Positions 1-6,800 of a stretch of 22,500 nt of DNA are shown in pieces; positions within the stretch are counted from its first letter, which is position 1, and every line of letters starts with the position of its first letter. Origin of the DNA: Epithemia pelagica (lineage: Eukaryota > Bacillariophyta > Bacillariophyceae > Surirellales > Surirellaceae); NCBI GenBank assembly GCA_946965045.2, contig OX337235.1:2434928-2457427 (forward strand). Reading direction: 5' to 3'. Below the pieces are notes generated by a model that made no database searches, was not told the origin of the DNA, and saw only the letters and a program-made list of their open reading frames with translations. Made by a program: the position numbers and the translations under genes.

Positions 1-515
1 CTCCTCTTCACATCTCCCTTTCAGTCATTTGTTGCTGAGGTTTTCGACCCCACAGATAATGCATGCACCATCCTTCTTGGACAGTGTGCCATCATCTCGC
101 CCAGTTTCGAATCCACGACCCAACGGCCGTTCACCCACATCCCATGACTTACAAACAATGACAGTCCCTTCCAGTTCCTGGAAAAGAAACCACGATTATT
201 GGATCTAACTTTTCCGGAAAACCCCTTGCTAGATAAATCAAACGTCTCGAACAAGCACATGCAGAGTTACAAGTTCTACAGTCACAGCATCCCTCCCATC
301 CCTTTTCCAAGCTCTACCCTCCCAATTACATAGCCAAGATCTTCCCCATAAGACTGTTCCCTATGCCACTCCAAGCTCTGACCCATCATCTAGACCTTTC
401 CCTCATCCTAGAGATTTGCCACCATGATATGGACATGCATCACACACAGCATGCCATGGTATCTTCAAATCCAGAGTAATTGTTGAACTTTTTAACTGGT
501 ACAAATCCAGCAATG
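1..515 (+). other. Unassigned stretch with a weakly open plus-strand frame
   Basis: No recognisable gene. On the plus strand one frame stays open from about position 27 to 330 except for a single TGA near 147, which could be decayed coding sequence. Its residues match no family I know. After 330 all frames are interrupted. I see no tRNA, LTR or repeat here. Confidence 0.2.
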
Positions 516-517
516 CA

Positions 518-712
518 TTGGTGGCCATTGAGAAAGCAGCACCGATATACAACATGATTGTTGATGCCATGTTGACTCAATGGAATCTCTACCATGCTGC
601 GCAGACCGGAACCTTGCATTTTGCTAGGTGTGAATGGAGGATTCTGTCCCTTGCCCCAACAGTTGCAACCACCATGTCTACGTTTGACGTGACCAAGGTT
701 GGAGACGGCTAA
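518..712 (+). other. Short open frame, possible decayed coding relic
   Basis: A 64-codon plus-strand frame, open for some way upstream of its ATG as well, so the ATG need not be a start. Shortly after its stop another frame opens in the same orientation near 720 and runs about 20 codons (reading NNGKLENVLAQYGKDLPHE). This is what a frameshifted old coding sequence would look like. I recognise no domain. It lies upstream of the Copia RT relic in the same orientation and could be a decayed part of that element, but nothing in the residues proves it. Confidence 0.2.
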
Positions 713-836
713 CAATGGAAAGCTCGAGAATGTGTTGGCACAGTATGGAAAGGATCTCCCTCATGAGTCAAAAAAGCTTTGACAAGCCGCGTAAACCACA
801 CTTGGCAATCAACTGGAATGCTCAGAGGCAACAACA

Positions 837-1195
837 ATACAACAATCGCGGCGACAAGCACACACAAGGAAGCAGTGGAAACGTGTTTGCAAGGACAACA
901 ACGAGCACCAGCACCACAACCGCAGCCGCAACAAACACAACCTCTGAATTCTGGCACTCCAGAACAAGCTGGACGCAGAATTCGTTGGAATTAGTCAATG
1001 TTCCGAATTCCTGATATTTCAAAAGTTATGTGCGTTCAAATTTCTCGTATTTGCAGATACAACAATCGCGGCAACAAGCACACACAAGGAAGCAGTGGAA
1101 ACGTGTTTGCAAGGACAACAACGAGCACCAGCACCACAACCGCAGCCGCAACAAACACAACCTCTGAATTCTGGCACTCCAGAACAAGCTGGACG
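837..1195 (+). repeat. 139-bp direct repeat, two copies 220 bp apart
   Basis: Positions 837-975 and 1057-1195 are identical except for one base (G at 853, A at 1073). The 81 bp between them (976-1056) are unrelated. The repeated segment encodes, in one frame, a Gln/Pro-rich peptide (reading QGQQRAPAPQPQPQQTQPL). That frame hits a stop in the first copy just after the repeat. A single mismatch means a recent duplication, even though the surrounding sequence is old. Confidence 0.9.
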
Positions 1196-1368
1196 TCAAG
1201 TAAACACTTTTCCAACGACGTGAAACCAACGACGACAAACCAAGAATCACAATGACCAAGCAATCGGAATGTGATGACTATCGACACCCACAACCACGAC
1301 GACAGACACCACCAACAACACAACCAACTGGCCTTGTCCTCGCGTACCAGCAGTCATCCTGTACACCC

Positions 1369-1858
1369 ATAGAAACCATTCAAATTGCTCTTACAACAGC
1401 AGCACTGAACGGACTGGAAGTGGGAAACCTCTGACATCAAGAATGCGTACCTGACAGCACCTAACCAAGAGAAAATATGGACGACATGTGGACCCAATTT
1501 TGGTGTTAATGCTGGGATGAAGGCTATCATTGTTCGAGCACTCTATGGATTGAAGTCTGCAGGAGCCTCCTTCAGGAACCATCTAGCATCATGCATGAAG
1601 ACGTTAGGATATCATCCTTGTCTTGCCGACCGAGATCTTTGGTACAAACCCATGACCAGACCCTCGGATGGCCACAAATATTATTGATACATGCTTCTCT
1701 ACATTGACGGTTGTCTAGCCGTATCACATGACCCAACAACGATGCTGGAGGAGATTGATAAATTCTTCCCTATGAAACCAGGTTCCATTGGCTCACCAGA
1801 GATGTATCTTGGGGCCAAGTTAAAAACCATAGTGAATGGTGGTGCACAATACCCGTAG
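1369..1858 (+). pseudogene. Copia-type reverse transcriptase fragment, broken
   Basis: Remnant of the RT domain of a Ty1/Copia retrotransposon polyprotein. It starts with ETIQIALTTAALNGLEV, shifts by one base near 1420, then continues as WETSDIKNAYLTAP (motif A region), GPNFG, RALYGLKSAGASFRNHLA, DLWYKP, YIDG and KPGSIGSPEMYLGAKL. These blocks come in the order usual for Copia RT. A TGA interrupts at 1685-1687. The catalytic YVDD box reads YIDG (1700-1711), so the second aspartate is lost. The frame ends at a TAG (1856-1858) and no continuation is seen. The GSIG...YLGAKL signature differs from the Copia relic at 10974-11733, so the two are separate elements. Confident as a dead Copia RT; the lineage is less certain. 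Confidence 0.85.
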
Positions 1859-2585
1859 AATGAGCCGGCACACACTAAATTCAGCCGGCCTCTACACCTG
1901 CTCGCTCCAATTATACCCCTAGTAATTTCATTCAATTTGTTTCACTGCCATTCATAAGAACTATGGATTCGGACAAAGATGACCACTCATAGTCCCTCCT
2001 CATCGTCCATGTTGGGGATGAAGATTCGATGACCAACCCCAACGACCCTGATGGCATGGTAGACGAACCTTCCTGCAAGACTGTAGACACTGTCCTGGTT
2101 TTTGAAGATGAAGAAGAACTCGACAAATCTCATTGAGATGTCAAGATATCGAGATAAATGGCTTGCGGTTGAGTTCTAATGGTCGCTCATGCCCATTTCA
2201 TGCTTGCTGTAGTTCTCAAGTCTCAAGTAAAGGTTAGTGACGTTTTTTGCATCAATCGTGGTGGATTTTTCCAAAGATCGGACCAAAGAAGTCCCTGGCC
2301 TCGAATAACCTACTGATAAAGGTCATTCAAGTAAGACAGAACGAGTCATTGGATGAAGTCTTTGTTTCAATTCGCTGGCAGGTCTTCAAGTCGACGGATT
2401 CCAGGAGGCAGAGACGGGCAGCAGTATCATTTTTTTGGCATTGACATGGCAGAGAGTGAAGCGGGTGTGCTCCTTGACAATGTGTCCCAACAGTGGGATC
2501 GGTCATATAGGCAATTGTGTCCATGAACTTGGTTCAGTGGATGGGTTGCTGGTGGTTTCTTCGTCAGGAAATTCAATTTCTTCTT
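1859..2585. other. Unassigned stretch
   Basis: No recognised gene. A plus-strand frame from about 1965 to 2130 has one stop and is acidic, ending in FEDEEELDKSH. It may be coding debris. The DNA that should hold the rest of the RT relic is not recognisable. The LINE-like endonuclease relic further right could extend down to about 2450 on the minus strand, but I cannot follow it by motif. Confidence 0.3.
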
Positions 2586-2586
2586 A

Positions 2587-3190
2587 CTAGGGAGAAAGGA
2601 GAAGCTTCCTGCTTGCAAGGGATGGGGCAGCCAGAGGGTGGAGTCTGGCGGCAGAGGGTTCAAACAAGAGGGTAAGCTGTGTGCTTAGGGCAGAGGATTC
2701 ATTAGCCACTCGATTTAGCTTCGTGCTCTGATCCCCAAGGAGGAAATATTGGAAACCATTCTCCACCATTGAATTTGCTGCTACCTCAAGTTTTTGGATT
2801 GTCGAAAGATAATCTGCTTGACCCCTGGTTGTTGGCAAAATGGATGCACCAATCAAACCGTAAGACCATTGACCCGATACGATGACGATGGAGAAAACAT
2901 CAAATCCCCGTGTCTTGAACTGTTCCATCAAAAATTGCTTATCAGTCATTCTGAAGGCGACCACAATGCCACCGCCTGACCCAGACCGGGCAAGACTTGC
3001 CCCCACAGTGTAACCAAACCTTGATTTCATATGTCCGTCAGAGGTAAGTTTAGTTAAGCATGGTATTTTCCTTTTGTGAGGGAGCTTTGGTTAGGGCTGC
3101 AATGTCCACATTCATCTTGTTCATTCCTTTCATCATCGCTTCAAGATTGCCTCTCAACGCACTCCTCACGTTTAGAGTTGCCACTGTAGG
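2587..3190 (-). pseudogene. LINE-type endonuclease (EEP/APE-like) domain relic
   Basis: On the minus strand, 3190 down to 3083 reads PTVATLNVRSALRGNLEAMM, then NKMNVDIAALTKA. This is the start of an endonuclease/exonuclease/phosphatase domain as found at the N-terminus of non-LTR retrotransposon polyproteins. A one-base shift near 3082 moves to the frame that continues open to 2587 with SGSGGGIVVAFR, then LIGASILPTTRGQADYLSTI, then FQYFLLGDQSTKLNR. That pattern matches the later EEP blocks (V-x-GAY-x-P and LLGDxN). Key residues are damaged: the glutamate expected after ALT is Lys, and the Asn of GDxN is Ser. No RT domain follows. The family call is well supported; the exact LINE clade is not. 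Confidence 0.7.
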
Positions 3191-3244
3191 TGCGCTCCTG
3201 TACCCTCAGTACCGGCCCTATCCTAGGGCATGATCAGCAACGAG

Positions 3245-3249
3245 GGACG
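3245..3249. repeat. Target-site duplication, left copy
   Basis: GGACG lies directly against the left LTR and is repeated at 10969-10973 directly against the right LTR. Five bp is the usual Copia target duplication length. The perfect copy fixes both element ends. Confidence 0.9.
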
Positions 3250-3692
3250 TGACAAAAGATGAAGGACTCCGGTCGTTACGACACAACAATCAAAGATACA
3301 ACAAAGCGTTAGACAATTCAAGGCACCAACCACGTAGCCAATCCCCCACGGGTCAAGGAAAAGGCCAACAACTACTAGAAGAGTAGGTAGGACACAAAGA
3401 GATGTGATGATGATGCTTTTTAGAATTGTGAGTGTTATCGTCTATGTTAGTGCTCATTGTTGTTGTTCCCCCTTTTCCATCCATTTGTACTAGGTACGTA
3501 GAAATCTACACGCAGCATTGCTGGTTCGTGTGCATCTGACATCTAGATCGCATTCAATCGTCCCAAGATATCGCACATGTTCATGGATGATGTCTAGCTC
3601 ATGTCCAAGGCCATTGAAAGCGCCTCCTATCGTATTCCCTTTCTCCCCATTGTCTAAACTACGATCTACATGTGCTAGGTGTTTGTATATTA

Positions 3693-3700
3693 TGACGTCA
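3693..3700. promoter_or_regulatory. TGACGTCA bZIP/CRE-type site in U3 with adjacent TATA-like stretch (3' LTR copy)
   Basis: A perfect palindromic TGACGTCA at 3693-3700. On the element strand the AT-rich ATAATATACA follows directly downstream, placed like a TATA region. It lies about 70 bp into U3. Diatom CO2/cAMP-responsive promoters are known to use TGACGT-type elements bound by bZIP factors. Extending that role to this LTR is inference. Confidence 0.5.
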
Positions 3701-3728
3701 CAGCCAGATGAAACCACTAGGTATTGAT

Positions 3729-3754
3729 CGTGACTCATCGTACGATCAGTCACG
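3729..3754. promoter_or_regulatory. 26-bp near-perfect palindrome with TGACT/AGTCA arms (3' LTR copy)
   Basis: The palindrome is CGTGACT-C-ATCGTACGAT-C-AGTCACG with one mismatched pair (the C on each side of the core). The left arm also contains TGACTCA (3731-3737), the AP-1-type bZIP site. It lies about 20 bp from the U3 end of the LTR, upstream of the TGACGTCA site in element sense, as an enhancer would. It could also form a hairpin in RNA or single-stranded DNA. Confidence 0.5.
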
Positions 3755-3772
3755 GTCATCTACCTTGTGCGA

Positions 3773-3782
3773 CTCCCCTTTC
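3773..3782 (-). promoter_or_regulatory. Polypurine tract of the Copia element
   Basis: On the element strand GAAAGGGGAG lies directly against the 3' LTR. This is the expected place and composition for the plus-strand primer used in reverse transcription. Confidence 0.85.
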
Positions 3783-3868
3783 GTCTGTCTGTCTTGTTTT
3801 GGTTCATTGATCTTATCGTTCAAAGCACTAACATCACCTCGCCAGAATAGCAGAGGTTTAAGGAGTGG

Positions 3869-6800
3869 TCATCCCGTGACAAAATCCCAATTTTTAGTCA
3901 ATACGTCAGCGGGATTGGTCTTGCCATCCTTCCAGTAAAACTTGATAGCCTTCGATGCCATACACTCACGTACACGGTTGTAGCTCAGAAAATGATGGCG
4001 TTTGCTAAGGATTGAATGTGGTACCGTACTATTGGTTACCACTGACTTGTTATCTCCGAATAGGTAGCTAGAATCTCGTAGTGGTACTCCTAGGTAACGA
4101 AGAAAAATGCGTAGTTCCATGATTTGATCACATGCAATCCGTGCAGAGACAAATTCAGAGCCAAAGGTTGCAGTCTCAACCGTTGCCTGTCGCTTGGAGT
4201 ACCAGTCCATGGGAGTTCCATTGACTAGGTGTAGAATCCCAGATGCTGATCTCCCCGTAATCATGTCGTGCTTTAGGTTAGCATCGACATAGGTAGTTGT
4301 AACAACGGGTAGACCCTTAGGTTCCGGTGCATCTTTTGGAACTTCCTCTCGTGCTCCATCGTAAACGCGGAACCAGTCATAGTTTTGGTCTGGCAGATTG
4401 GAGTAGTCTGGTTCATGTAGTCTAAAACGGATTGCTCCATGATACATGCCTGCTAGGTATCCAACAACTCGTTTTGCACGTTCCAAATGGCCAATTCGTG
4501 GAGCGGCACGGAATCTAGCCAATGTCATGACGGAAGTGAAGATGTCAAAACGACCTATAGTCACCACCCATTGCAGTTGCCCTATAATGGATTGATAGAT
4601 GGCAATGTCCTTTTCTTCACATAGCTCGCTATCATCTAGTTCAGGATGATCTTGCCTGTCTAATGGAGTCTTGTACTTTTTCGGTTTGTTCCCGAATAAG
4701 ATTTCGTATCCTTCGAGTATCTTCTCAACGTATCGTCTGGGGTCCCCAACCAATGTTCCATCTGGTTCTCTCTTGTATGTACACCCTAGGTGATATGCTA
4801 TTGGGCCCACACCTTTGAGTTTGAATTTAAATTTTTCAGTGAAAATATCACAAATTTCTTTCGGGTTCTTTGCAGCAATTGCTAGGTCGTCTACGTAAAC
4901 TGCTATGTACTCGTAGACACCGTGCTCTTCGTTTAGCTTAAACCAGATGTCAGGTTCAATCTTGCATGGTTTAAATCCCATTTCTTGTAAAACGTCGTAG
5001 AGTTTATCATGCCATCGTGCTCCACTGGTCACAAGCCCGTAAAGTGCCTTATCAAAAATCAAGATTTTTCCTTCCAAATCTCCAAATTCAGGACCAGCTA
5101 TGATGAATAGCTTCTCCTTTGTTTGTGCTTCTAGGTAAGCATTTCCAATGTCAGCTGCCCAGATCTCCAGCTTGTTCAGTTCACTGAGGAAGACAACTAG
5201 ACGTAAGCCGCGTATTGATACCACTCCTGAGTAGCTTGACATAGACGGGTCTCGTATAGTCAAATGCCCATCAGCTACAAGTCTAGCTTTTCGACGTCCA
5301 TCATGTTTGACATCGAAAACTAGGTGAACTCTCAACCGTTGGTATCCTTCAGGAGCATTCATAAGCTTCCCATTTTGAAAAATAGCCTTATCCCGAACTA
5401 GGAATGTCTTATATTGATGAATGACTTGATCTAGCTCGAGTTCAGTTGCTTTTGACCATAAGTTATTCTTGTTCTGAACATCTAGCAGGATAGCTTCATC
5501 ATAATCCCGTGGGACTTGTACGCCAAAACGGTACTTGATTTGCGCGCGAGAGTTACGCCGGATCATCTTTTTCTTGGCTTGCTGCAAATGTCGACGGAGT
5601 GTCTTGATGAGTCGTTTTTCAGTCTTGACGTATTTAGCTAGGTGCTTCCAGCCATCTAAGTCGAGTAGTCCATTATTCTTGGCATAGATAGCGCATAGCA
5701 AAGGATCATCACTAGCTATAAAAGAAAGAGGCTCATAGCTAGTCTCCCCATTTTCCCATTCGACAAGAACGTTGTAGCTAGATCCCTTGTAATGAGCATC
5801 AGTAGGTTTGAGAGGACCTTGATGAGCAGTGATTTGCCGCATGCGATACTCTTGCTCAGAGAAAACAACGTCGTCAGGATCATGATCTAGATGATTGAGA
5901 AGTTCGTTGTAAGTGACAATCTCACGAAGGCGACCTTCATCATATTCCACTTCAAAACTGAGGTCTTCAAAACGTTTTCGGTCACGATAAGCTTGATCTT
6001 GGACCATAGCAACAACTAACCCACGGAAACGCTCCCCAGTTTCCAGTTTAGGGCCAAGAAATTTACGGCCAAGTAGATCATGTGGATCTATAGTAGGCAT
6101 AGGAGGTGTAGATCCAGAAGAACTATCTTCATGACGACCTCTAACATGAACTATCTCCCCTTTTTCTGGATCTAGACGTCGGTTAGGTAAAGAAGAGGTA
6201 GCACTACGAATAGTAGATCGAAACAAAATCGTAGAGGTCTCATCAGTAAGGATCTTCCATGTTAATGGATCCCCAACCCCAGTACCAAAACCTACCCAAC
6301 GACCTTTAGATTCATTACCAGTAGAAGGGTAAGAAGATCGATCAGGATCATAAGAAAAATAAATTGGTTCCCAGAAATAATGAGCAAGTAAGAAACTAAC
6401 ATCAGGAGTGGAGCCCGTCAGGCGCTCAATGGGGGTGCGACCGTTAAGCGCCGGCGAAGCAAGGTGGTTAAGCACGGTCGACGCATAGTCTAGAGCAAGT
6501 AACCAGCAGCTAGGTGGACAACCAGAGATATTGAGAATAAGATTAGTCCAGCGCTTAAGAGTAGAGTACCGATTTTCAGCAAAATTCTGATGCTGATGAT
6601 GAGGTTCAGATGTGTACTGAGAAATAAACAAAGACCGTAGGATGTCTTGTACTTTCTTAGAAACTAAAGCCTGAGCACGATCACTGATTAAAACGTCCAT
6701 AGCTCCTCGTAGTCGGATATTATCCTCAAGGGTATTGACGAATTGAGCATCAGATTTGACTCCATACACATCGCAAACAAGGGTATCTCTTCCAACAAAA

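Larger units (their letters stand above)
3250..3772 (-). repeat. 3' LTR of the Copia element
   Basis: A 523-bp repeat, by eye identical to 10446-10968 along its whole length. On the element strand it starts TCGCACAAG and ends CTTTTGTCA. These are imperfect inverted ends, without the usual TG at the 5' end. The boundary is set by loss of identity on both sides and by the flanking GGACG duplication. U3 lies at the high-coordinate end and holds the regulatory sites listed separately. Confidence 0.96.

Noticed and set aside
98-120. TTCGAATCCAC as a possible tRNA T-arm
   Set aside because: No matching acceptor, D or anticodon stems can be found around it.
822-1323. Val/Leu/Cys-rich minus-strand frames with apparent membrane segments
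   Set aside because: They are the complement of the CAACA-rich direct repeat. The hydrophobicity is an artefact of TGTTG-type triplets.
3490-3759. 89-codon minus-strand frame inside the LTR, repeated at 10686-10955
   Set aside because: It is present twice only because the LTR is duplicated, it contains the U3 regulatory sites, and it resembles no protein.
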